From Bradyrhizobium sp. SZCCT0153 (GTDB lineage Bacteria > Pseudomonadota > Alphaproteobacteria > Rhizobiales > Xanthobacteraceae), in assembly GCF_018129995.1 (NCBI RefSeq), contig NZ_JAFCKS010000009.1, forward strand, positions 62,001-126,000: DNA of 64,000 bases, read 5' to 3'. The notes below the pieces were generated by a model. The model saw only the letters and a program-made list of their open reading frames with translations. It made no database searches and had not been told where the DNA came from. Positions 24,654 through 33,742 of this stretch are shown piece after piece (position 1 is the stretch's first letter; each line of letters starts with the position of its first letter). A program made the position numbers and the translations under genes.

Positions 24654-25247
24654 CTATTTCGGGGGCGCCGGCGACGGGCTTGCCGCAGGCGAGGGGGTCG
24701 CGGCCGGCTGCGGGGCTTGCGAGTTGCCGGTGGTCGGCGCGGCCGGCTGAGATGCCGCGGCGGCCGCCTGCTGTGGCTGGGAGGCCGGGTTGATCCAGCA
24801 AGCGTGCACGCGGCTGTCCAGGGTCTCGGCGACCTTGGGATCGATCTGGCCGCCGAACCGGGTCAGGCAGCGGAAGGCGGCCTGGATGTGGCCGCCGGGG
24901 CAGCCGAAGCGGTCGTAGAGATCGAGATGGCGGAATGCGGTATCGAGGTCATCCCGCCACATCAGCCGCACCACGCGCCGGCCGAGCCATACGCATTCGG
25001 GATTGCCGGCCGGGCCGTTGATGACCTGGGCCGCTTCGGCGAACTCATCGGTGCGGCGCTGGTTCAGTGCGGCATCCTTGGCGGCGTCGGCGGGCTGGGC
25101 CGCTGCCTTGCTCTGGTCCGGGGCGGGCGTGCCGCTCTGGGCGGAGGTGGCGTTAACGCCGACCAGGACGAGAAGGGAAGAAACGGCCAAGGTGGCGGCG
25201 AACCGCCGCAGGACCGCATTTCGTAACTCGAACACCCGTTGCCGCAT
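24654..25247 (-). CDS. ndvD: Periplasmic cyclic-glucan accessory protein (NdvD-like)
   Basis: 197 residues from ATG 25247, with GGGGAA upstream. A signal/anchor sequence (RRFAATLAVSSLLVLVGVNA) is followed by an Ala/Gln/Pro-rich linker and a compact domain with conserved-looking cysteines (NPECVWLGRRVVRLMWRDDL, RFGCPGGHIQAAFRCL, VHACW). It ends in a Pro/Ala-rich tail. The symbol rests on position: in Bradyrhizobium a third glucan gene, ndvD, lies between ndvB and ndvC. The size fits a protein of about 20-25 kDa. It probably shares a transcript with ndvB. Confidence 0.7.
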   Translation of the reverse strand: MRQRVFELRNAVLRRFAATLAVSSLLVLVGVNATSAQSGTPAPDQSKAAAQPADAAKDAALNQRRTDEFAEAAQVINGPAGNPECVWLGRRVVRLMWRDDLDTAFRHLDLYDRFGCPGGHIQAAFRCLTRFGGQIDPKVAETLDSRVHACWINPASQPQQAAAAASQPAAPTTGNSQAPQPAATPSPAASPSPAPPK

Positions 25248-25520
25248 GAATTCCCCAATAGATCCGCTGACCGTCCGCATCCCGACCTCGCGGACGCGCC
25301 GGTGATGGCGTCCAAATGGGTCCCCAATGCGGCGGAAAAGTCCTCGGGAGTCCATGACCTGTATTTGGAATTTTGTCCAGCAAAGTCACGATCCTAGCTC
25401 CCGGTCGAACGGCCGCGGCCAAATTCCTTTGGGGGAGGAGCGGATCCGCACCCGGGCACCCCCCTTGGCAGACGGCTTGCAAGCAGGTAATCGACGGACC
25501 CTTCGCGGAGGACGGAACCG

Positions 25521-27137
25521 ATTTCTCTTCGTACGCCACTGGCGCTTCTGCTCGTTTCGCTGGGTGCGATTGCTGCCGTGTGGTGGTGGTTGGCGACGCC
25601 GATCACACTCGCGCGCGCTCCGATCGATCCTGCCGAGAAGGTCCAATGCGTCTCCTATGCACCGTTCCGCGGCGAACAGTCGCCGCTGGACGCGTGGACT
25701 CATATCGACGCGGACCAGATCGAGCAGGACCTGCGCCAGCTCAAGGAAATCACCGACTGCGTCCGCACTTATTCGATGGAGAACGGGCTCGACCAGGTGC
25801 CGGCGATCGCCGCCAAGGTCGGCGGGCTGAAGGTGCTCCAGGGCATCTGGCTCTCCAGCAACCGCTCCAAGAATTTTGAGCAGGCCGCGCTCGCGGTTCG
25901 CCTCACCAAGGAATTCCCTTCCATCATCACGGCGGTCATCGTCGGCAACGAGGTGCTGCTCCGCGGAGAGATGACGACGGCCGACCTCGTCTCCATCATC
26001 CACTTGGTGAAGACGCAGGTCAGCGTGCCCGTCACCTATGCCGACGTCTGGGAGTACTGGCTGAAGAACCGCGAGGTCTATGACGCCGTCGACTTCGTCA
26101 CGATCCACATCCTGCCCTATTGGGAGGATTTCCCGATTAAAGCAAAATTCGCCGCCGCCCATGTCGAGGCAATCCGCGAGCGCATGGCGGTGGCGTTTCC
26201 GGGCAAGGAGATCCTGATCGGCGAAACCGGTTGGCCGAGCGAAGGCCGCATGCGCGATGGCGCGCTGCCGTCGCGCACCAATCAGGCGCGCGTCGTGTCG
26301 GAAATCCTGGGCCTGGCGAAAGCGCAGAAATTCCGCGTCAATCTGATCGAGTCATACGACCAGCCGTGGAAGCGCAAGCTGGAAGGCACCGTCGGCGGCT
26401 ATTGGGGCCTCTACGACTCGGTGCGCCGAAGCCTGAAATATCCGCCGGGCGAGCCGATCAGCAATTTCCCGTACTGGAAATGGTACATGGGCGTCGGCAT
26501 GGGCCTCTGCGTCCTGGTGTTCGCGGTCGCCGGCCTGACGTTGCGGCGCAGGCCCTGGACGCCGCGCTTCTCGGCCTGGCTCGGGGTCGGCATCTCGGCG
26601 ACCTCGGCGGGAATCCTGCTCGGGATCGGCGCCGACAAGATGTATTATGAGAGCTACGGCATCGGCGGCTGGCTGTTGTGGGGCATGCTGCTCGCGGCCG
26701 GCATACTGTCGCCGATCTTCTGCGCGCAGGCGATGGTGATCGGCCGCAGTCTTCCGACCTTTCTCGATCTGCTGGGCCCGCGCGAGGGCCGGAAATGGTC
26801 GAAGCTCACCGCCGTGCTGGGTCTCACGCTGGCGGTGACGGCGGTGATTGCGGCGCAGACCGCGCTCGGCTTCGTGTTCGATCCACGCTACAAGGATTTC
26901 CCTTACGCCGCGCTGACGATGGCGGTGGTGCCGTTCGCGCTGCTGATGCTGAACCGGCCGCAGATCGGCCAGCGTCCGATCGCGGAGTCGGTGTTCGCGG
27001 GTGTGCTGGCGCTGTCGGCCGCGTATGTGCTCTTCAACGAGGGGCGCGACAACTGGCAGTCGCTGTGGACCTGCGCGATCTATCTGTTGTTCGCGCTCAC
27101 GCTGTGGCGGGCGCGGGCCGAGCAAATCCAAGAATGA
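25521..27137 (+). CDS. ndvC: GH17-family membrane transglucosylase, probable ATT start
   Basis: The catalytic domain (about residues 35-300) is GH17-like, with acid/base Glu in VIVGNEVLLRG and nucleophile Glu in LIGETGWPSEG. Seven or eight transmembrane helices follow (YMGVGMGLCVLVFAVAGL onward). In Bradyrhizobium, NdvC adds the beta-1,6 linkages to the beta-1,3 glucan made by NdvB. No ATG, GTG or TTG occurs between the in-frame stop at 25488 and GTG 25578, and that GTG would cut the N-terminal anchor. An ATT at 25521, with GGAGGA 8 nt upstream, restores it (PLALLLVSLGAIAAVWWWLA) and gives 538 residues. The gene is divergent from ndvD. Confidence 0.85.
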   Translation: MSLRTPLALLLVSLGAIAAVWWWLATPITLARAPIDPAEKVQCVSYAPFRGEQSPLDAWTHIDADQIEQDLRQLKEITDCVRTYSMENGLDQVPAIAAKVGGLKVLQGIWLSSNRSKNFEQAALAVRLTKEFPSIITAVIVGNEVLLRGEMTTADLVSIIHLVKTQVSVPVTYADVWEYWLKNREVYDAVDFVTIHILPYWEDFPIKAKFAAAHVEAIRERMAVAFPGKEILIGETGWPSEGRMRDGALPSRTNQARVVSEILGLAKAQKFRVNLIESYDQPWKRKLEGTVGGYWGLYDSVRRSLKYPPGEPISNFPYWKWYMGVGMGLCVLVFAVAGLTLRRRPWTPRFSAWLGVGISATSAGILLGIGADKMYYESYGIGGWLLWGMLLAAGILSPIFCAQAMVIGRSLPTFLDLLGPREGRKWSKLTAVLGLTLAVTAVIAAQTALGFVFDPRYKDFPYAALTMAVVPFALLMLNRPQIGQRPIAESVFAGVLALSAAYVLFNEGRDNWQSLWTCAIYLLFALTLWRARAEQIQE

Positions 27138-27477
27138 ACAGGCCGATCGCCAGGCCAGACAGCACGACATTGTAGAGCACGATGCCGAGGCCGGCGGCGA
27201 TGATGCCGACGGTGAGCAGCACGATCGACGGCCGCATCAGGTTCAGCGCCGCAACCACCAGCGCGACGATCCCGAACACCGAGTTCTTGAACAGCACGGT
27301 CGCGACCGAGCGCGCCTTGCAGATCAGTGTCTGCAGCCCGGCGTCGCAGGCGAGCCCGACGGTCGAGAACTCGATGCCGAGATAGCGCAAGTAGAGCGCA
27401 TAGCCGACGGATGCGAAGCCGACGACGATCAGGAACTGCACCTGGTAGGGCGTGAGGCGGAAGGGCTTTTTTGTCAT
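27097..27477 (-). CDS. Small four-helix membrane protein, unknown function
   Basis: A 126-residue protein with hydrophobic segments VQFLIVVGFASVGYALYLRY, SVFGIVALVVAALNL, SIVLLTVGIIAAGLGIVLYN and LSGLAIGLFILGFA. Two cysteines lie in a periplasmic-looking loop (GLACDAGLQTLICKARS). The 3' end overlaps ndvC by 41 bp tail to tail. It could contribute to the same envelope process, but nothing beyond position supports that. Confidence 0.75.
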   Translation of the reverse strand: MTKKPFRLTPYQVQFLIVVGFASVGYALYLRYLGIEFSTVGLACDAGLQTLICKARSVATVLFKNSVFGIVALVVAALNLMRPSIVLLTVGIIAAGLGIVLYNVVLSGLAIGLFILGFARPAPATA

Positions 27478-27559
27478 GGCGGCAATATGGTCGGGAAGGC
27501 GCGGAGGGGCAACAGGGCGGGTGGAAGTTTCTCGCGGGCCTGCGTGAGAAACTTCGACC

Positions 27560-28975
27560 CTACCGCCTGAAGAACGACGACAGCGTCGAGCCCGCCGACG
27601 CCGTCTCCGGCTTGGCCGGCGCGGCCGGTTGCGCCGCAGGTGCGGGCGCGGGCTCCTCGCGCTTTGACGAACGCTTTGAGGAGTAGCTGCGGCGGCGCTT
27701 GTCCGGCTTGGCGGTGGGGGCGGGCGCAGGTGCAGTCTCGGCTTGCGGCGCTGCGTCCGGATTCTTATCGGCGTTCTTCTCCTGAACCCGGTCCTGGGAC
27801 TTTTCTTGTCCCTTCTCCTGAGCCTTGTCCTGACCTTTCTCCTGGCCGCCGCGCATCGACAGGCGCTGGCCGTCGAACACAGTGGTCTCGCAGTGGCGGC
27901 TGTTCTCCGCGAGACCTGCGCAGAGCTTTGCAGCGGCAGCCGCATTGATCAGGGGGCCGGCACCGAGACGAAGCTGCATGCCGAGGCCGGTATTGCCTTC
28001 CTTGATCATGATGATCGGCCGCAGCGCCGCAACTTCCGGATTGGATTTGGTCAGGCCGCGCCAGAGTGCGCGCAGGCCGTCGATCGAGTGGGCGCCGCCG
28101 AGATCGATCGCAAAGCGCGTCTGCTGAACCGGGATCGCTGGAGTCTCGCTTTCGGTTGCCTCCGGCGGCTTGGCTGATGCGGCTGCGACTTCGGTCGGAG
28201 CGGGCGCCGGCTCGGGCTTCGTCTCGGCGGCCTTCTCGGTTGGCTTCTCAGTTGCCTCGGGCTGGACCAGTTTCGACGCAGCCGGATCGGGCGGCGCCAT
28301 GATCGACTTGGAGGGCACCAGCGGAAGCATCGGCAGTGCCGACGTCGTCAGCGGCGCCTGCTGCACGAGCGAGGCCGCGGCCGCGCTCTGAGGCGGGGGG
28401 ATCAGCTGCTCCTTCGCGGCGTCCTTCGGAGCGTCCTTTGGAGCGTCCTTGGCGAGTTCAGCACGCGGCTTGTCGTTGGCCAGGGCGGGCGTCGAGGCGA
28501 CCGGCGCGACGCTGGGGGCCGTTGGCCCGATCAAGGCCGGCGTATCCTGCGACTTGGCTGCGGACGCCGGCGGCGGTGTTGCGGCGCTCTGCTTGGCGAT
28601 GGCGCCGGTGACGGAATCGAGCCCTTGCTCCAGCACGGTGACGCGCGAATACAGCCGGTCGCGATCGGTGTTCAGCGTCTCGATGGCGGAGGCGAGGCGG
28701 CGGGCCTCGTTCTGGCTCTCCTTGGTCAGCAGCTGGAGCCGGTCGGACTGGCGGGCGAGATCGGCGGACGCAACCTGGTCGCGCCGCCAGCCGAGCTGGG
28801 CCTGGTTGGCCGTCACGGCAAGCACGACCGCACCGACAGCCGCCACGCCCCATGAGCCCAGCCGCCACATCATGCGGCGATCGAACGAACTCTCCTCGGC
28901 CAAAAGTCCGGAGAACAGCCCGCCGGTCTGCTTGGTCCCGAAGGCGTCCGCCAGTGGGTCGGAATCCTTTGCCAT
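27560..28975 (-). CDS. Single-pass membrane protein with coiled coil, repeats and SPOR-like domain
   Basis: 471 residues from ATG 28975. The cytoplasmic N-terminus (MAKDSDPLADAFGTKQTGGL) is followed by one transmembrane helix (GSWGVAAVGAVVLAVTA) and a coiled coil (LARQSDRLQLLTKESQNEAR...LEQGLDSV). A Pro/Ala-rich linker contains a KDAPKDAPKDA repeat. A globular unit, about residues 300-390, resembles a SPOR fold (RFAIDLGGAHSIDGLRALWR and MQLRLGAGPLINAAAAAKLC). A Lys/Gln/Glu tandem-repeat tail follows. SPOR domains bind denuded septal glycan, so a cell-wall or division role is plausible but inferred. Confidence 0.7.
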   Translation of the reverse strand: MAKDSDPLADAFGTKQTGGLFSGLLAEESSFDRRMMWRLGSWGVAAVGAVVLAVTANQAQLGWRRDQVASADLARQSDRLQLLTKESQNEARRLASAIETLNTDRDRLYSRVTVLEQGLDSVTGAIAKQSAATPPPASAAKSQDTPALIGPTAPSVAPVASTPALANDKPRAELAKDAPKDAPKDAAKEQLIPPPQSAAAASLVQQAPLTTSALPMLPLVPSKSIMAPPDPAASKLVQPEATEKPTEKAAETKPEPAPAPTEVAAASAKPPEATESETPAIPVQQTRFAIDLGGAHSIDGLRALWRGLTKSNPEVAALRPIIMIKEGNTGLGMQLRLGAGPLINAAAAAKLCAGLAENSRHCETTVFDGQRLSMRGGQEKGQDKAQEKGQEKSQDRVQEKNADKNPDAAPQAETAPAPAPTAKPDKRRRSYSSKRSSKREEPAPAPAAQPAAPAKPETASAGSTLSSFFRR

Positions 28976-29151
28976 GAACGTTAAGTGCCCAGCCCCTGTC
29001 CGGCTTCCCCGAATCAATCAGGGAACATTAGCAGTAAAACTGCGTCGCACTTGAACTCCGGGCGTTTGCGGGGGTAGCAAGGCGGGCAGCTCATGAGGGC
29101 GGTCGCCGCCCGCCGGCACCATTTGATTCGGCCGTATCTGACAGGATTTTG

Positions 29152-30507
29152 ATGACCGCCCGTTCCAGCCTCACGATCGTGCTCGCCGCCGGGGAAGGCA
29201 CGCGCATGCGATCGAGCCTGCCGAAAGTGCTGCATCCCGTCGCACAGCAGAGCCTGCTCGCCCACGTGCTCGCCGCCGCCCCCAAGGGAACCGGCACCGC
29301 GCTCGCCGTTGTGATCGGCCCCGATCATCAGGCGGTCGCGGACGAAGCAAAGCGCATCCGTCCCGACGCGCTCACCTTCGTGCAGGCCGAACGGCTCGGC
29401 ACCGCGCATGCGGTGCTGGCGGCGCGTGATGCCATTGCGCGGGGCGTGGACGACCTGCTGATTGCATTCGGCGATACGCCGCTGATCTCGGCCGAGACCT
29501 TTGCGCGCCTGCGCGCGCCGCTCGCCAAAGGCGCTGCGATTGCCGCGCTCGGTTTTCGCGCCGCCGATCCCACCGGCTATGGCCGCTTCATCGTCGAGGG
29601 CGACCGCCTGGTCGCGATCCGCGAGCAGGCCGATGCGAGCTCCGAAGAGCGCAAGATCGATCTCTGCAATGCCGGCGTGATGGCGATCGATGGGCGCCGC
29701 GCGCTCGAGATCCTCGGGCAAATCGGCAATGCGAATTCCAAGGGCGAATATTATCTGACCGACGCGGTCGGCATTATCAGCGACAAGGGATGGGATGCCG
29801 TGGTGATCGAAACCAGCGAGGACGAAGTGCGCGGCATCAACACCAAGGCGCAGCTCGCCGAGGCCGAAAGCGTCATGCAGGCGCGGCTGCGCAGGTCTGC
29901 GATGGAGGCCGGCGTGACGCTGATCGCGCCCGAGACCGTCTATCTGTGCGCCGACACCGTGTTCGGCAAGGACGTCACGATCGAGCCGTTCGTGGTGATC
30001 GGCCCCGGCGTCTCGATCGGCGACGGTACGGTGGTCCATTCCTTCTCGCACATCGTCGAGACGTCGCTCGGCAAGAAGGTCTCGATCGGCCCCTATGCGC
30101 GGCTGCGGCCCGGCACCTCGCTCGGCGACGGCGCGCGGATCGGCAATTTCGTGGAGACCAAGGCGGCGACGCTGGAGGCCGGGGTCAAGGTCAACCATCT
30201 CTCCTACATCGGGGACGCCACTGTCGGCGCCAATTCCAACATCGGCGCCGGCACCATCACCTGCAACTATGACGGCTTCAAGAAGCACAAGACGATCATC
30301 GGGCAGGGCGCCTTCGTCGGCACCAACTCCTCGCTGGTCGCGCCGGTGAAAATCGGCAACGGCGCCTATATCGGTTCGGGCTCGGTGATCACCCGCGACG
30401 TGCCCGACGATGCGATGGCGCTGGAGCGGAGCCCGCAGACCATCAGGGAAGGCGGCGCGGCGCGCTATCGCGAGATGAAGACAGGCGGCAAGAAGACCGG
30501 GAAATAG
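29152..30507 (+). CDS. glmU: Bifunctional N-acetylglucosamine-1-phosphate uridyltransferase/glucosamine-1-phosphate acetyltransferase
   Basis: 451 residues. The N-terminal pyrophosphorylase domain shows LAAGEGTRMRSSLPKVLHP, with catalytic Arg and Lys, and AFGDTPLI with a metal-binding Asp. The C-terminal left-handed beta-helix shows RLRPGTSLGDGARIGNFVETK and AGTITCNYDGFKKHKT with the acetyltransferase residues. It makes UDP-GlcNAc for peptidoglycan and lipid A. glmS, supplying GlcN-6-P, lies 0.45 kb downstream on the same strand. ATG 29152 has CAGGA at good spacing. Confidence 0.97.
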   Translation: MTARSSLTIVLAAGEGTRMRSSLPKVLHPVAQQSLLAHVLAAAPKGTGTALAVVIGPDHQAVADEAKRIRPDALTFVQAERLGTAHAVLAARDAIARGVDDLLIAFGDTPLISAETFARLRAPLAKGAAIAALGFRAADPTGYGRFIVEGDRLVAIREQADASSEERKIDLCNAGVMAIDGRRALEILGQIGNANSKGEYYLTDAVGIISDKGWDAVVIETSEDEVRGINTKAQLAEAESVMQARLRRSAMEAGVTLIAPETVYLCADTVFGKDVTIEPFVVIGPGVSIGDGTVVHSFSHIVETSLGKKVSIGPYARLRPGTSLGDGARIGNFVETKAATLEAGVKVNHLSYIGDATVGANSNIGAGTITCNYDGFKKHKTIIGQGAFVGTNSSLVAPVKIGNGAYIGSGSVITRDVPDDAMALERSPQTIREGGAARYREMKTGGKKTGK

Positions 30508-30514
30508 GCTTGCG

Positions 30515-30733
30515 CTATTCGTCGTCGGCGAATTCGGAGAAGATGGCGCGCGTCAGGCGCCAGCCGCGGGGCTTGGCGCGCTTGGCCGGTTCGCCTTCCG
30601 CATGCTTGACGAAGACGGGCTTGCTTTCCTTGCCGCGGTGGGGCGGCGGCCAATGCGCCAGATGCGTGCCCGAGGTCTCGCTGGCGCGCATGGACATCGG
30701 TGACAGACCTTTGCGGTCGGACGAGCTCTTCAT
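30515..30733 (-). CDS. Small basic hypothetical protein
   Basis: 72 residues from ATG 30733, with AGGAGAG 7 nt upstream. Basic and hydrophilic: MKSSSDRKGLSPMSMRASET, PPPHRGKESKPVFVKHAEGE, then KRAKPRGWRLTRAIFSEFAD. It sits on the opposite strand between glmU and glmS, 7 bp from the glmU stop. Function unknown. Confidence 0.7.
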   Translation of the reverse strand: MKSSSDRKGLSPMSMRASETSGTHLAHWPPPHRGKESKPVFVKHAEGEPAKRAKPRGWRLTRAIFSEFADDE

Positions 30734-30953
30734 GGCCTTGCTCTCCTGACCCGGAATCGTTGGCCAAACCTGTTGACAACAAGTTAACGCGCGCGATTTA
30801 AGGCCGGCCAGTTCGACGCAGGCGAAGTCGCGTGCGTGCCGGTGCTGTCTCAATCAGCAATAATTATTGAGTATCTGGTTCCTTAGGAACTTCGCTAAAA
30901 GCCGAGCGCGTCGTTTAGGCGATTTTTCGACGATTTGGGGGATATTGATCCGC

Positions 30954-32780
30954 ATGTGCGGGATTGTCGGCATTCTCGGGCGCGAACCGGTTGCAGAGCA
31001 ATTGGTGGATTCGCTCAAACGTCTTGAATATCGCGGCTACGATTCCGCGGGCGTCGCCACGCTCGAAGGCAACCACCTGGAGCGCCGCCGCGCCGAGGGC
31101 AAGCTGAAGAATCTGGAGAAGCGGCTCGAAGCGGAGCCTCTGAAGGGCACGATCGGCATTGGCCATACCCGCTGGGCGACCCATGGCAAGCCGACCGTGA
31201 ACAACGCCCATCCGCACGCGACCGAGCGCGTCGCCGTGGTCCACAACGGCATCATCGAAAATTTCCGCGAGCTGCGCGAGGAGCTCGAGAAGAAGGGCGC
31301 GGTGTTCCACACCGAGACCGACACCGAGATCGTGCTGCATCTGGTCGACGATCTCTTGACCCGCGGCAACAAGCCGGTCGAGGCGGTGAAGCTGGCGCTG
31401 GCGCGGCTGCGCGGCGCCTTCGCGCTCGGCTTCATCTTCGCAGGCGATAACGACCTCATGATCGGGGCCCGCAACGGCCCGCCGCTCGCGATCGGCTATG
31501 GCGACGGCGAGATGTATCTCGGCTCCGACGCCATCGCGCTCGGCCCGTTCACCGACACGATCAGCTATCTCGAGGACGGCGATTGGGTCGTTCTGACCCG
31601 CAAGAGCGCTGATATCTTCGACAAGGACGGCAAGGCCGTCCAGCGCGACAAGATCAAGCACGCCGCCTCGACCTCGCTGGTCGACAAGGCCAATTACCGC
31701 CACTTCATGGCGAAGGAGATCCACGAGCAGCCGGAAGTGGTCGGCCACACGCTGGCGCGCTATGTCGACATGGCGACCGAGCGCGTCTCGCTGCCGGTCA
31801 AGCTGCCGTTCGACTTCAAGGACATCCAGCGCATTAACATCACGGCCTGCGGCACCGCGAGCTATGCCGGCTTCGTCGCAAAATACTGGTTCGAGCGCTT
31901 TGCGCGCGTGCCGGTCGAGGTCGATGTCGCCTCCGAATTCCGTTACCGCGAGGCGCCGCTGCGCAAGGGCGACCTTGCCATCTTCATCTCGCAATCGGGC
32001 GAGACCGCCGATACGCTGGCGGCATTGCGTTATGCCAAGGCCGAGGGCGTGCACACGGTGGCCGTCGTCAACGTGCCGACCTCGACGATCGCGCGCGAGA
32101 GCGAGACCGTCCTCCAGACGCTCGCCGGACCCGAGATCGGCGTCGCCTCGACCAAGGCCTTCACCTGCCAACTCATGGTGCTGGCGAACCTTGCAATCGC
32201 GGCCGGCAAGGCCCGGGGTGAGTTGTCCGACGAGGACGAGACCAAGCTGGTCCACGGTCTCGTCGAGATTCCGCGTTTGATGGCGGATGCGCTCACCACC
32301 GAGGTCCAGATCGAAAAGCTCGCGCACAGGATCGCCAAATCCCGCGACGTGCTCTATCTCGGCCGCGGCACCAGCTTCCCGCTGGCGCTCGAAGGCGCGC
32401 TGAAGCTGAAGGAAATCTCCTATATCCACGCCGAAGGCTATGCCGCCGGCGAGCTCAAGCACGGCCCGATCGCACTGATCGACGAGACCATGCCGGTCGT
32501 CGTCATCGCGCCCTACGACCGCGTATTCGAGAAGACCGTCTCCAACATGCAGGAGGTCGCGGCCCGCGGCGGCAAGATCATCCTGATGACCGACGCCAAG
32601 GGCGCGGCGGAGGCGACCGTCGAGTCCCTCGTCACCATCGTCATGCCTGACATGGCGGCGGCGTTCACGCCGATGGTCTATGCCGTTCCCGTGCAGCTGC
32701 TCGCCTATCACACGGCCGTCGTCATGGGCACCGACGTCGACCAGCCACGCAACCTCGCAAAATCGGTGACCGTGGAATAG
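30954..32780 (+). CDS. glmS: Glutamine:fructose-6-phosphate aminotransferase (isomerising)
   Basis: 608 residues. The N-terminal glutaminase has the processed catalytic Cys in MCGIVGILGRE and GIGHTRWATHGKP. Two SIS domains follow (TACGTASYAGFVAKYWFER with ISQSGETADTLAALR, and YLGRGTSFPLALEGALKLKE). The conserved C-terminus ends NLAKSVTVE. It converts fructose-6-P and glutamine to glucosamine-6-P. The 220-bp upstream gap shows no ribozyme-like element, as expected for a proteobacterium. Confidence 0.98.
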   Translation: MCGIVGILGREPVAEQLVDSLKRLEYRGYDSAGVATLEGNHLERRRAEGKLKNLEKRLEAEPLKGTIGIGHTRWATHGKPTVNNAHPHATERVAVVHNGIIENFRELREELEKKGAVFHTETDTEIVLHLVDDLLTRGNKPVEAVKLALARLRGAFALGFIFAGDNDLMIGARNGPPLAIGYGDGEMYLGSDAIALGPFTDTISYLEDGDWVVLTRKSADIFDKDGKAVQRDKIKHAASTSLVDKANYRHFMAKEIHEQPEVVGHTLARYVDMATERVSLPVKLPFDFKDIQRINITACGTASYAGFVAKYWFERFARVPVEVDVASEFRYREAPLRKGDLAIFISQSGETADTLAALRYAKAEGVHTVAVVNVPTSTIARESETVLQTLAGPEIGVASTKAFTCQLMVLANLAIAAGKARGELSDEDETKLVHGLVEIPRLMADALTTEVQIEKLAHRIAKSRDVLYLGRGTSFPLALEGALKLKEISYIHAEGYAAGELKHGPIALIDETMPVVVIAPYDRVFEKTVSNMQEVAARGGKIILMTDAKGAAEATVESLVTIVMPDMAAAFTPMVYAVPVQLLAYHTAVVMGTDVDQPRNLAKSVTVE

Positions 32781-32865
32781 GCAGAGGGGATCCGGTTCGC
32801 TTCGTGGTCTTCCAAAACCTGCTACAAGACCATAGCTTGTGTGCTGCGACCGACCTGGAACCCGA

Positions 32866-33636
32866 ATGACCCCCCGTGACGACGCGCCTGCGCCTCTGGA
32901 TCCCCTGCCGGAACCGCATACCGGCCTGATGGGCCGCTTCCGCAATTATTTCCTCACGGGCCTCGTCGTGACGGGGCCGATTGCGATCACGCTGTATCTG
33001 GTCTGGTGGTTCGTCACCTGGGTTGACGGCGTGGTGCGGCCTTTCGTGCCGCTGGCCTATCGGCCCGAGACCTATCTGCCTTACGTCATTCCCGGCTGGG
33101 GACTGATTGTCGCGTTCTTCACGCTGACGCTGGTCGGCTTCCTTGCGGCCAACCTGATCGGGCGGACGCTGGTTGATGTCGGCGAGACCTTTCTCGGTCG
33201 CATTCCGGCGGTGCGCGCCATCTATCGCGGCCTGAAGCAGGTGTTCGAGACGTTGTTCTCGGGCAAGGGTTCGAGCTTCCGGAAAGTTGGCCTGGTCGAG
33301 TTTCCCTCGCCGGGCATGTGGTCGATCGTGCTGATCTCGCAATCGCCGAATGAAGAGGTCGCGCGCAGCCTGCCGGGGCAGCAGGAGCACGTTTCGGTGT
33401 TCCTGCCTTGCTCGCCGAACCCGACCACGGGGTTCTTCTTCTACGTGCCCAAGAGCAAGATCGTCGAGGTCGACATGAGCACCGAGGATGCCGCGACCCT
33501 GATCATGTCGGCCGGTGTGGTGCAGCCGGGCTCGGCGCCCGACCCGAAGAAGGCTGCGGCACTCGCCGGCATGGCGAACGCCGCGCGCATTGCCAATGCG
33601 GCGGCGCTCCAGCCGCAGCCTGCGAAGGTGGAGTAG
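32866..33636 (+). CDS. DUF502-family membrane protein
   Basis: A 256-residue protein. Two transmembrane helices (NYFLTGLVVTGPIAITLYLV and GLIVAFFTLTLVGFLAANLI) precede the DUF502 core (GRIPAVRAIYRGLKQVFETL and VSVFLPCSPNPTTGFFFYVP) and an Ala/Pro-rich tail. In this family the soluble part lies on the cytoplasmic side; molecular function is unknown. ATG 32866 lies 85 bp after glmS, so it may be in the same transcript. Confidence 0.85.
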   Translation: MTPRDDAPAPLDPLPEPHTGLMGRFRNYFLTGLVVTGPIAITLYLVWWFVTWVDGVVRPFVPLAYRPETYLPYVIPGWGLIVAFFTLTLVGFLAANLIGRTLVDVGETFLGRIPAVRAIYRGLKQVFETLFSGKGSSFRKVGLVEFPSPGMWSIVLISQSPNEEVARSLPGQQEHVSVFLPCSPNPTTGFFFYVPKSKIVEVDMSTEDAATLIMSAGVVQPGSAPDPKKAAALAGMANAARIANAAALQPQPAKVE

Positions 33637-33742
33637 GGCCATTCCCGTTTCGGATGGCCGCATTGGCGCAAAGCACTTTCGTCCTCTGCTAGTCTCCCGG
33701 TCGAATTGAGCGCCTCGCTCGGAATTCGACCTGGAGTGCACG

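Noticed and set aside
30734..30953. glmS ribozyme/riboswitch upstream of glmS
   Set aside because: That class is confined largely to Firmicutes, and I see none of its core here.
30915..32945. Long open frame antisense to glmS
   Set aside because: Shadow of strong third-position GC bias; no ribosome binding site or domain.
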